Origin: Drosophila pseudoobscura
Taxonomy: Eukaryota; Arthropoda; Insecta; Diptera; Drosophilidae
Assembly: GCF_009870125.1 (NCBI RefSeq)
Contig: NC_046680.1
Span: 14,651,501 to 14,715,500, forward strand
Reading direction: 5' to 3'
Length of the DNA stretch: 64,000 bases
The notes beneath the pieces are model-generated. The model searched no databases. It was not told the origin of the DNA and saw only the letters and a program-made list of their open reading frames with translations. A program made the position numbers and the translations under genes. Shown here piece by piece: positions 24,830-36,700 of this stretch (positions are counted from its first letter, which is position 1; every line of letters begins with the position of its first letter).

Positions 24830-26265
24830 CGAGAATAGGCAATGGATTCGCAAGACATTCCCATTCGATTGTGGCCTTTGTTTTACTTGGTGTCTCTTTC
24901 TTTCGAATACTTAAACATTTGTGCCCCCCTTTTCTGCCGCTTGTATTTGTATGGGAGTGATGCGATTGGGCAGCCCTAAATGCAATATGCAAAAGGCATA
25001 AAATGCATGAAAATCGCTCCTTCGGCCAATGGGGTTATCCACTTATCAGCCTGGTCTCTGACAACAGGAACTACATGGGAGGAGCCCCACTACTTCCCCC
25101 TAACCCGCACACACACTGGTTAATGTGCCTGCGACGATTGGGATCTTGGGGTGCGTTAAGACCACACTTTTGAGCAGCTTGCCACAGGCTTGGTTTTATG
25201 TACACAGGTCGATGGCTCCTTCAGCCAATAGGGTGATACATCCATCAGCAAGGATGGATAGGCCTGTCGTTGGCAAAAAATCTGACCGAAAATCAGTTTC
25301 CAACCGGAGCTCGAAGCGACAAGATGTGCAACTGGCCAAATACCAACACCTGGCCAAGTCGAATTAATCTCCAAACCCAAAAATATGTCCAGACATTTGG
25401 TATGGATCATTGTAATTAAAAGTAGTGCCGATGATCCTTTTAATGAACGTTCACAGAGCAGGTTAAACGGAAGGGGACACCTTTTGCACTGGACGAGTAA
25501 ATAGGTGTGGATAATTACGTGAGTGTCAGTAGGCTGCCTCCTTGTCTGATAGGTACTGCCGGTTTTGGGCAAAATTATCGTGTCACTCATTATTCAACGC
25601 ATTTTTACTTCGGGGAAGGCAAAATGCGTAGAAAAGTGGGTGACAGGATAATGTTGGATCGAAGCGGGCAAGACATACATAGACGAGCGGACAGCTTACT
25701 GAAACTTGCGTATTTCTCCACACTTGTTGACTCTTCCATTGCAAAGGGTAGCCGTTATTCGTTTAACTTGCGCTTTGGATGTACATTAAAAGGTGCCATT
25801 GGTATTCCTTTTGATTATTCTGGTATATGCCATGTTTTCTGTCATATTTTTGGGCTAGGCCTTTGATTCGACTCGGCTAGCTGGGTATTGGCCAGTGGCA
25901 CGTCTTGGTGCCTTGAATCTGATTGAAAACTCACATCCTGTCAGTGTTTGGCGGCAGACGCAGGCCCCTCAATCGCTGCAGAGGTGGATCAGTGGTGGTG
26001 GAGTTTCTGCCCTAAAGGATATACATTTCACGGCTACCCAAAACACCGGACTTCAAATTCTTCAATACTACAACCATCGTCCTATCGTCCTCCATCCAGC
26101 GTCTTTAAACCTAATCGAAAAATACACACTACTCAAATAATTCTAATCAATATAAAGTTAATCAATCAATCAATACCTATGTAAACTTATTAATATCAAT
26201 ATACGCTACATTGAATAAAAATGTATTCCATCAAAAGAGTATCTCCAGCTTTAGACTCGTTTTTT

Positions 26266-26820
26266 TATACCCGATACTCAAAATGAGTATTGGGGTATAT
26301 TAGATTTGTGGTGAAAGTGGATGTGTGTAACGTCCAGAAGGAATCGTTTCCGACCCCATAAAGTATACATATTCTTGATCAGCATAAATAGCCGAGTCGA
26401 TTGAGCCATGTCTGTCTGTCCGTCTGTCCGTCCGTCCGTCCGTCCGTCCGTCCGTCCGTCCCTATCAGCGCCTAGTGCTCAAAAACTATAAAAGCTAGAG
26501 CAACGACGATTTATATCTGGACTTCTGTGATATGTCACTGCTACAAGTATATTTCAAAACTTTGCCCCGCCTCCTTCCGCCCCCCACAAATCTCAGAGAC
26601 CATTAAGGCTAGAGTAACCAAAACTATAAAACATATATCTCAAAATTTCGCGCCCGACGTCCCGCTCAGACTGATTTTCTGTCCCTCTCGCACGCACTCT
26701 TTGTCGTGTCGTTTAATATTAGCGCCGTCTGCCGGAGGAGAGCCATACTGACTTAGTATCGGGTATAACTGTAGAGTTGCGGTGTCCGCAGCAACTCACA
26801 ACGTTCCCCCTCGTTCTTTT
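26266..26820. mobile_element. Interspersed repeat, mini-me/DINE-1-like, with inverted repeats
   Basis: The 13-bp words TATACCCGATACT (26266-26278) and AGTATCGGGTATA (26755-26767) are exact inverted copies. They enclose about 500 bp that includes a tetranucleotide tract of CCGT/TCTG units (about 26,409-26,461) and no protein-coding frame. The tract and the phrases around it (e.g. CGAGTCGATTGAGCCATGTC) recall the GTCY-bearing mini-me/DINE-1 repeats of obscura-group flies. About 50 bp of element-like sequence may continue past the right repeat. Family assignment is from memory. Confidence 0.65.
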
Positions 26821-27351
26821 TAGTTTTTGCGGAGGAGTTTTTGCGGAGGAGTCTCTGCGGCCTGTTCCTCGCCCGTCCACTTGATTTAACAATTAATTTG
26901 CAAACCGCAACTGCAACTGCAACTGGAACCGAAAGTGGCAAAAGGGAAATGGAAAATGCAAACCACAAAGAAAACCAAAGTCAAAGTCAGTGTTTTGCAA
27001 GGCAATTGTCAGGGCCAGCAGTTGTTGAAGGCAAAGGCGAGGCACTTACCACATTTTCTCATATCCGTGCACCGTTCCCATACCGATTGCCACTCAAGGA
27101 CATTTGGTATGTGTCAAATGGTGTCGCCACCGTCGAGCCATCCGCCTGCCACCTTCCCTCCAATCTTTGGCTGGGCAAAAACTGGCCAAAACGAAAGTGA
27201 CGTTCGGCTTCCAGTCACGTTTCTGATTCGATCTGTGGACTATGGTCTATTGTGGTCTATGTGGCTCTCTCCTTGGGGGCAGAACACTGTGCGGGGAGGG
27301 CTGGGCAATAACTGCATTTGCATACAAAGTTATTGCTGTTTTCAGACAGTC

Positions 27352-27398
27352 GCAGTGGCAGTGGCAGTGGCAGTGGCAGTGGCAGTTGCAGTTGCAGG
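27352..27398. repeat. GCAGTG/GCAGTT hexamer array
   Basis: About six GCAGTG units pass into GCAGTT units. The array encodes nothing supportable; the long frames across it are artefacts of the repeat. Confidence 0.85.
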
Positions 27399-29172
27399 TT
27401 CCCTTCTTCGTCTGACTGTCGCAGCGGAAATGCCAATGCTCGTTCTCGTTCTCCTTCTCTCTCTTCCTCTCTGTCCCTCTCCCTTCCTCTCTATTTCTGT
27501 GGATTGATTGACGCCGCACGCAGTTTGAATATTTGATGTCCTGGAAACGGCAAATAAATTGGTTTTATTTAACCAAAACACACACCACAAAAACATTTCT
27601 ACTAATATTCCATCTTCATGTCTCATTCCCTGACTTTCGATACTCTCTCTGTCTCTGTTTCTGTCTCTTTCTCTCAAGCAGAAAAGGTTGTACATTCACA
27701 TTAGTGGATTTTTGAAACTATTGTGAAAATTTCGCTCATTTGTAATCTGTTTTTAGTGATGAAACATGTTTTACGATAGTTTTTCATCGACAGTTATCGA
27801 TTGGTCTCCAACGCCTTTCGCATCCCCTGTGGAACCATTAGGAAAGGGTATTCAAAAGTCGATGGCCTTGACTTGCACTTCTTTTATCTCATATATATAG
27901 CCATAAAACTAAATTACAAAAAATTCATTGGTTCCATTGTGTGCGATTTTCACGCTTCAATTTTCAATCTTCAATCTTCATAAATGGGCAAAAAAATAAA
28001 AGAAGAACACAGACTGGAAAATGTAGGCAAAATGCAGGGAAAAAAGGAAGGCAAACAAACACAAATTCGATGGGTGCCAAGCACCTGATGGCACACAGCA
28101 TAGGAATCCGAATCGGAAGCGGAATCGGAAGCGGAATCGGGTTGCCTATTCAAAAATATGTACAGCATATATATAGAAGGTGTATTATCTAGATATATAC
28201 ACGCTTTTCTTTTCGTTTTTCTGTGTGTTTTTTGTGCGCTCCGTTTTGACAGGCAATGTAAGTTATTGGTTTTTAATGCGACTCTCGTGCTATGCTATGC
28301 TATCGAATAGGGGCTGGGGATGAGCTGGCGATAGGCGGCTCATCAATAACAATGATACGGAGAGGGCTGCCTGGTTCCCTGGGAGTGTTGTGTGTGCCGA
28401 ATAAGCCATCAAATGTCTGTCGATTATGCAAATATGCAAATTACACGTGAATAAAATGAAATATTGATTGAATTATGTATTCTCTAATTTCAAATATTAT
28501 GAAAAGTAGCCAAAAATTAAAGTTAGTTTGCAATGGATGGCAGATAGCGATTTGTGGCATGTGGAGACCCCTTGGACCCCCCAGGGAACACTTTTCTATT
28601 TAAGGGAACCCTCTACTCTCTTTTCAGCAATTCGAAACTGCTGGAAAAACAAAGGAACACTCTCTAAAATGGCAGGATACAAAATTACTCACTACTGGCA
28701 CTATTTATTCTGTTCCCTTTATTTTTTCCATCTCCTGTTGAGCTATCTGTAACCGCTTAATATTCACTTAAACTCATATTTAATCGAAAATTTGTCGCAA
28801 TCCACTTGGAAAATAATTATGGTGTTGTATTGGTGGCTATTTGCTAATTCATCGATTTGATAAGGACACTTGACGGTAGTCAAGGAGCGTGTATCCACTG
28901 ATGGGTGCGATAATGGGGGGTGGGGAGGGTGGCGTATGGATAGGGTGCGCAGGTAAGGACCTTTTAGGTCATGTCTGATATTGTTAATGCTCTCGCAACA
29001 ATGCCTTCCAGTTCAATAGGGCGCACCGAGAGCCATTCTGTTCGTATTTAATCATTTAACGCCTCATTAATTCATCATTTTCAATCAAATTTTACGCTTA
29101 TACGAGCTCCTTACACATTCTGCAGCCGCAGCCCCCTTCCGACAGTAAACGCAGGCCACACAGGCTCAGGCG

Positions 29173-29199
29173 AGTGTGTGTGTGTGTGTGTGTGTGTGT
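29173..29199. repeat. GT dinucleotide microsatellite
   Basis: A pure GT run of 27 bp. Confidence 0.9.
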
Positions 29200-30560
29200 A
29201 TCTCTGTGGAAGTAGTGTGCCAAGGTATTGGGGTACCACCTCGCTGACTAGGAACTCGCTTCATTGGCCACAGTAATGGCAGCCAGCCGCTTCCTGGCAT
29301 TCCCGATTTGCCTGGTCAGAGGAGATGGTTCCGAGTAATAAAAGTGTTCTCTGAATAAAAGAGTGTTCCCACGAATAGAAGAGTATTTTCCTGAATGGCA
29401 AAGTGTTGAGTAAGAGCGTTGTCAGGAATAGAGAAGGCTTTGTCTGAGGCATGTTTTCGATCCTCTACAATTGCTTTGGTTATTCCACTAAACTGGTATT
29501 CTCCACCTTTGAATCCCTTCAAAGGTCTCCCATCAAAAAGTGTGGCCTACTTGAGGGCGAACACAGAGTGACTGCGGCTGGCTTCGACACGTGACACAAA
29601 TAATATAAATACAATATGGTTTATATAAGAAGAAAAAAAGCGGGCATCTTTCTTCTGGCAGGCCTAAATTGCGTAAAATTCCAAGAACAATTATCCGAAT
29701 GTACGCAAATGGATGATGGAAATAGATTTTTGGCCACCCTCCTTGGGATATGTGATTCGGGAAAGGTTACCAGCAAAACGGGAGACCCGTGGAGGTTGCA
29801 ATCTTTTCGTTCTTCTCGAATGCCGAACGGTCTAAGGATTTCCGCAATATCGAGACATTTTGGCATGCTTTTGGCCGAAAGAAACGAAACGCATTTCACC
29901 GCGTGGGAGAGAGCACTGCTGTTTAAAAATAACTCCTTGTTTTGTGTGGAATTTCCATGGAATGGAATGCACTTTGGCGAAATGAAATGTACAAATATTG
30001 ATGTTTTCAGTTTCAGTGCTAATTTTAACTGAAATTCCCCCGTCCCCTCCATCGCTCCTTGCCCCCCGTTGAGGCGCGTGAAATTAGCGAGAATAGTAAG
30101 GGATCATAAGCATAAATGTGTATCGTATGTGAATGCATGTATAAATATGTTTTTCGATCTGGCAGGGGTGTGGCATGGGCCGTGGGGGTTGTGTGGGGTG
30201 TGCGGCCCTTGGCCGCGAGTTTATAAAAATAAGTGAGAATTTATTTAAAAATCATCGCACTTACATTTCCAATACAGCCCAGCAGCCAGCGGCTGCCCCA
30301 AAAACAGATGCTCAGAAGTTTCCTTTCTTTTAGTCGAAGGAGATCGCTAGTCAAAGCAACAACGCAAAAGATACAGCACAAAAGATGCACAGATGCGGAT
30401 ATACAGAGCAAAGGCAAAAGCGGATTCGGAATCGGAATCGGAGAAGTATATATCAGAAAAGGCGACCGAAAATACTTGTACAATAACAAAAGCGAAAACC
30501 ACAAACCCAAAAATAATACAATTTTAAAATATATTTCTCAGTGTGCGGGATGGACTGTCG

Positions 30561-30597
30561 TGTATCTGTATCTGTATCTGTATCTGTATCTGTATCT
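30561..30597. repeat. TGTATC hexamer array
   Basis: Six tandem TGTATC units in 37 bp. Confidence 0.9.
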
Positions 30598-31789
30598 CTG
30601 TTTATTTTCCCCATCCCTATGTGTGTGTGTGTGCATCTGTGTTTCGATTTATTTTCGAGCGATCGGTCAGAATTAAGAATTAAGAGGTTTATTAGCGGAT
30701 CGCATCGCTTCGCCTCAGTCGTCGGGCAATCACTTGCGACGCATCGCATGGCCGTCGAGGAGTCCCCGCGTTAATTATTGCCATCACTATTGGCACATCG
30801 ACCCACCTCTAAGTATGCCTATCGATGCTCCGATCAGTGTTCGTGTGTGTGTGTGTGTGAGATTGTGATTGAAGTGATTGGAGGGATAAAAATGTTAACA
30901 AATATATCGATTGATAACATAACCAATCGATGAATGGAAATCGATTGTAATGGTACACAATCAAAGATGATTGATTCTGTGTGGATTTTGTGAATTCACA
31001 TCATATCAAAATTGCTTTAGTCTAGATTTTACCATTTAAACGCCACGCCTTATGCTCGGGTGCGCTTAATTTGATCCCCGTATAATCTGATTAGCTTCCC
31101 TTAGCCTTGGTCCTCTTCTTCTGGCAAAAAACAACATTAAATGGCCGACTTCTCTGGCTCTCTGCCTCGCAAAGTGGAAAAAGCCGCAAGAAATCCTTTG
31201 TGCACACACACCAACAGCCCACAGACACATAGATACACCGCCACTCACCGGATTCTATGAAAATGGCATTAAAGTGCTTTGGAAGAGCTCTTTTGGGGGC
31301 GGGGGGAGGGGAGGGTACGCCTAACTCTCGAATGCTCATCAAAAAGAGCTTCAGAGATTGGGAATTTGAGTGGCGGGGAATCCCCCCGAAGATGAATTCT
31401 GTGGCCTTTCCTTTCAGGGTTTCGGGATGGGATGGTTTCTATTTTGGCGTTACCTCAAAATATAAAAATGGCTCAAAACCAAAAATGAAATTGAACAAAC
31501 AAACAAAACGCGAACTAGATAGAAAAGAAAACGGAAACCGAAACTGAAACAGAAACAGAAACAGAAACAGTTCTCAAAACACCGAACAGATCTGAAAAGA
31601 TCCGAGCGAAACGGAACAGAGGCAGAAGAAACAAAAAGCGTTTTTTATAGAACATTTATTTATAATTATACATTCTCCTCCTCGTTGTTTTTGTATATGC
31701 GATTTTGTTCATCTGCCGCTTCTTCTGCCAGTAAAAGTGAAGTGTAGGAAAGGCTATATACACACACCACACGTTTCTGGTACACAATA

Positions 31790-32236
31790 TTTTTCATTCT
31801 CGTTCAATCCTCAATTCAATTCATTTCAATTCAATCGCCACGCTTCTGCCACTCAAACGGTGGCTTTCGGGAATCGATCGATCCATCAGAAAGTGAAAAA
31901 AGTGCAAGTGCTGTGCAGAAAATATCCCTAAAATCCCACAAAATCCATAAAGTGTCCCTGTTCAAGTGCAGTGCAGAAAAGTGCAGGTTTTTCTCTATCA
32001 AAAGTCATTTGAATATCCAAAAATAAACAGAAAAAACATCTGTTTTTATGTGAGATTTTAAACGAAATAAAAAAAAAAACATCAAAAACATCATCCCAGC
32101 AACAAAAACAACAGCTATCGTTAGCAACATGTGGCTAAGGAAAGCTTGGCCGCCAGATGTGGACATGTGCAACAGATGGCGCGTTCACGATCACCAGCTT
32201 GCCCATACAGCCCACAGAGGGAGCCACCAGGAGAAT
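31790..32236 (+). other. Candidate leader exon with short coding start
   Basis: This block has strong 5' UTR character (AAAGTG, GTGCAG and CAACAAAAAC words). It then has an ATG in a good fly context (CAACATG, 32129) followed by 36 codons (MWLRKAWPPDVDMCNRWRVH and so on). The frame runs in phase 0 into a donor, AAT|GTAAGA, at 32237. Joined to the Mef2 leader exon at 53408 the frame would stop after six codons, so it would act as an upstream ORF. The 5' limit is a guess and no partner exon is proven. Confidence 0.25.
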
Positions 32237-33755
32237 GTAAGACAAAAGAAAACGATTTTCCCGCCTTGGCATTGGAAAAGCTTATCACTTATCAGCTTAT
32301 CACCTTATCGGCCTAGGGGCCTAGATTTTTGCGCTTAGAAAAACGGAGAAAGCATTTGCCCTAGAGGTGGGCTTAAGTTTAAGCACCAGAGGAAGCTCTC
32401 CAGTGTGGATAGAGGAGTGTGTAGAGGGTGGGGTATGTCGGAGCTCTCGAAAAATTTACGTTTCTGTTCGGAAATTTAATATGCCGTCTGGGTCTGGCTC
32501 TAACTCTGCCTCTGGCTCCCACTTTCCATTCCGATCTAAAAATATTTCTCGTGTCCCCCTTTTTTCCTTTTGCTTTTTTGTGCATAACCGTCTCTTCTTT
32601 TTCGCATACTCTCTGCCTTCATGCCTCCCATTGGGGTATGCCTCAAAATTCTAATCAGCAGAGATCACGTTCTACGCAAAAAGTATACAAAAATTGGCCA
32701 TTTTCCTTTGGTTTTGTAATTACAATTTTCGAAACTTTTTGCTATCAAACGGATTTTCCCCCTTTTTGAGTTTCCAGGGTGTCCAAAGATTCGGTTTTCC
32801 CCTAATCATATACATGGGCATATATATCCTACATATATTCACATTTGTTTTGTTTTTCAATTGCAACAAAATGTTGTTTATTTACGCCAAAATTGTAGAC
32901 GTTGGCCAAAAGCCAACAATAGCCAATACACGAGTGTTGCTAAAACGCGAACAAGTTGAAAACTGCACGAAAAATTAAGAAAATTTTCAACAACAAAATA
33001 ACAATAATAAGAATAACAGGATTACGAGCCCCAATTACGATTATGTTTTTGGAAATATTTACAGGAATAATTAAGTAGGAAATTCGGACAAAAAAAGCAA
33101 AAAAAACAAAAACCAAAAAAATAATAAATACATCAGTTATGAGGCACATTGAGGCACATGACGCGTGGGCGTTTAGATATAGGGAATGTTCTCAGATATA
33201 GAGACAAAGATGTATGTCATCGATAGAGAGGGGCAGAGGAAGAGAGCAGCCACAGAGGTAGCAGCAGCAGAAAGAGAGGAGAAGAGAGGAGAGGAGGCAA
33301 AGAACGTGATTTTGTTTGGGGGCGATGGAAATTTATGAGAGACAACTGCAGGGCGCTTTTCTTCTGCGACGCGAGCATTGAGGAATGGGCTATGCCCTGC
33401 AGGAGATCTACCTAGAAATTAACCAAAAGCAAGAAAAGTTTTACCATAAATGCGGGATACCTTCAGGCTCATCCCCTAAGAGAATAACTCGGAGAATGTC
33501 TGAGAAATCTCTGCAAAAGTTACCGCATTTTTGTAGAGTCTTGTGTTTTGTGGTGGAGCAGGGTAAAAAAGAGGTGGATTTTCTAGGGGCACACACACGC
33601 TCTCCTCTTGTTTAATCTGGATACACACGAGGCAGCCATTCATTTCATTTGGAGGCAACACCACTGCCATGGCAACAACACAACAAAAGGCAGCACCACA
33701 GGCACAGGCAACACACAGACAATACACCAATACGTAGGAGAGCTGATCAAGTCTA

Positions 33756-33793
33756 TGGGATGGGATGGGAGGGGATGGGATGGGATGGGAGGA
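33756..33793. repeat. GGGAT pentamer array
   Basis: About seven GGGAT/GGGAG units in tandem. Confidence 0.85.
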
Positions 33794-36700
33794 TGGTTGT
33801 GGATGTGGCTGTTGCTTGTTGTTCGTTGAAGCATTTCATTAGCCACCCACGCATTTCTACACCCCAGCACACAGAGAAGGAGAAAGAGAGATACAGATAC
33901 AGATACAGAGATACATCCATTTTGTGTATGTGTGGGCGTTTTTTCCCCACATTTTCCCCCCCACAACGTCAGTAAGTGCAGAATCCTGCAAGTGACTGCC
34001 GTCTTTCCATCCCCGTCCCCCATCCCACATCCCCCATCCCCACCTTTCTGATGACTTGTTGCATACATCTGTTGGCGAAAGCCTAGGCTCGTAGCAGCGG
34101 GGCATGCGACACATGCCACAGGTACACAAATAAATAGATACGCAAATGATTGTGCAATGATTGATTCCCATCTATCCGCATCTTCCACTCATCGACTGCA
34201 TTTATTTTCAGTTATACAATCGTGCCACAGGCACGGGACACAGACAGCGACAGCGACAGCGCCAGCGACAGCGACACGGGAAAACCTCAGGTGGAAACGA
34301 CAGACGAGACGCGTCAATTGTCATAATGTGCGTACAATAAAACGGGGGGGAAAAACGGAGGAACGCAACGTGGATGCACTGCCCTGGAATGGCCCATCTG
34401 TGTAATGTGTAATCTGCGATCGAAAGCGAAGGAAAACTGCAGGCACAGTTGACTGCCGTGCAATCCGCATCCTGCTCATCCTCCCACCCAGGTGATTAGT
34501 CTATAAAGCTGTAAACTCTTGAATCTTTCCACAGAATTGGCAGAGCGGAGGGGAAAGGCGGAAAAGAGAGACAGGGTGGGGTTCCACATGGGTGGAAAAC
34601 GGGCCTGTCAAATGCATGCCACCAGACCCCCCCCCCCTCCCCCCCCCCGCTGTGTGACCAGCACTCTACATCTTTTCCACATTTTAAACCTTATTTTTTT
34701 TTAAGGATTGACATGTATCTCTGTATCTCTGTATCTGTAACTGAAGTTTACAGGACAAAAATCCAAAGACAATGTTGCAGAAAACTAGAAAATTTTTTTG
34801 CTTTGTTGCGGCTGCGGTTTCTGTACCTCATGGCTGGTGCCTGGGGGAATGGGGGTATGCTTTGGATGGGGATCTCTGATATTTTCACGCTTAATCACTA
34901 ACAGTACGTCGAGTGTCTGTGTGTGTGTCTGTGTGTGTGTGTGCCTGTGGCATGGCGACAACAAGACATGAAAAAACATTTTGGCCCAAAGCCAAAAATA
35001 CTTAAAGCCGCAAATGAAATGACAGAAAACGGACGGACCAAGACGGCGACGGAGCCAAAAAAACAAAAAAGAAAGAAGGAAAACTGCTGCAGAAATGCCA
35101 AAGGGGGAAGGCAAGAGGGACGGGAGAGTGCCCGGAGAGGGGAAAACTTCTCTAAATTCTCCTTTATTGCGGCTGTCGAGTACAATAATAGAGCGTAAAG
35201 CGAAAGCGAAATCGTCATGGAAATGGAAATGAAAATGAAAATGGAAATGCAAGGAACAATGCATATTTTCCAGGCAGTTGCCCAAGGCTTTGAATTTCGT
35301 TTAATTAGAAATTCGCTGAATATTCCGCGGAGTAAAAGTTCCCAGAAATTTCCACTCTCTCTCCCACGCATTTTCCTCGGCTGCAGCGTGTAGTTTTCCT
35401 CGTTATTATTATTAAAACATTGCAATTAGCAGGCAGGAATCAATACCTGAAGGCTTACTATGCTGTACAATGAATGCTTTTGGTCAGTGCACCCATCTCA
35501 CCCCTCCACTCCCCTCCCTGCCCCTCCTCCCCTGATTGTTGTGGGGGAAAATTCCTTGGCGCAAAATGTTCTACGTTAATTGAAAGCCAATGCGAGGGAA
35601 TGCTATCCGACGAGAGATGCTTATGCCACACGGGCTACAACATATACATACCGATACATACATACATGTATGTGTGTATGTGTATGTTTATAGAGCATGG
35701 GCAGCTGTTGTTGTAGGTCTTGTTCGATCTGGTATTCTGAGAATTCCTAAAAGCAAAAGAAGCCCAAACAGAAGCCGATATTTGCAATTAGCCAAGGGTT
35801 TCGAATATACATATGTACATAAGCTAAAGATACAATTTGTATCTGTTCGTTCGGTCAGGAAAAGTCGTAGCACGGATTTCCTTAACCTTTGGGTTAAAAG
35901 GGAGATCTCGAAACACTCGAGTTCTGTGGAATATCCATCAGTAAAGAAGATATAATACCCTGTTACCCCTGCGATAATCGTTTAGTTAAAGATATGTCAA
36001 CGATTCTACCAATATTGCGATTTTTCCTTGAGTTAATGATGATTCTGATGATTCTCCCCCCCCAATCTTTGTTCATCTTCAGACATTTCAGGCATATCCC
36101 CACTGCTCCGCTATTGAAAATATGTATCGCATAACCCTGTATAGATCGTATATCGATCATATATATGTACTAGTATAACGATTTCCATGTGCTCTGTGAT
36201 TCCTATGGCGGGGACTACGGATTCTACACAGACACGAAAGATATATAACGAATGAGTGGAAGATGTGGGCACACGATATATACGATATACACACGAGATA
36301 TATTTTGTTTATATGAAATGTCAGTGTAACAAACACATCCTCTTGCTCTATCGAGACACTCTCTACCTCTCTACCTCTCCCTCTCCCTCGCTCTCTCCCT
36401 CGCTCTCTCTCTCTATGTCTCCTGTCTCTTCGGATTGCATCTGTATCTGTTGTATCTGTCCATATGTGTATCTGTATCCGTTGTATCGGTATCTGCAGCT
36501 GCGCAATTGGCGACGACAGACATCAGACGCTGACATGGACAGCAGCAACTGGTAGAGTCGAGGCGTGGTGAGCCGCCACAGGTCGTGCTAGGAGCCAGGA
36601 GAGCAGGGGGGGGGGGGGGATGGGGGAAGGGGGCATGCCGCATGTGTCACTTTCCCGTTACCGGCCTCCTCCAGCCTTCCCCTCTGCTCTGCGCCTCTGC

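Larger units (their letters stand above)
14074..26265. other. Gene desert, first block
   Basis: About 12 kb without a supportable gene. Open frames here are low-complexity shadows of pyrimidine tracts and microsatellites. Items seen: a TACA repeat with a palindromic end (about 15,238-15,270), a GT run (15,867-15,895), a 12-bp repeat GCAGTGGCTGTG (about 18,098-18,129), GA/CT runs near 16.7-16.9 and 21.7-22.1 kb, two consensus MEF2 sites (18,353 and 21,002), and a CGATA/TATCGATA cluster (24,802-24,829). I infer Mef2 regulatory or leader-intron DNA. Confidence 0.5.
26821..31789. other. Gene desert, second block
   Basis: No supportable gene. A GCAGTG hexamer array lies at about 27,352-27,398, a GT run at 29,173-29,199 and a TGTATC hexamer array at 30,561-30,597. 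Several ATCGAT words sit at 30,893-30,950. An open frame pair of about 140 codons on opposite strands at 29.6-30.05 kb looks like chance. Confidence 0.45.

Noticed and set aside
29616-30052. Overlapping 138- and 143-codon frames on opposite strands
   Set aside because: Neither has recognisable domains or coding-like composition, and no splice or leader signals support them.
34212-34490. Possible exon after the acceptor TATTTTCAG
   Set aside because: No convincing donor or frame; an AATAAA near 34,335 is not enough to call a transcript.
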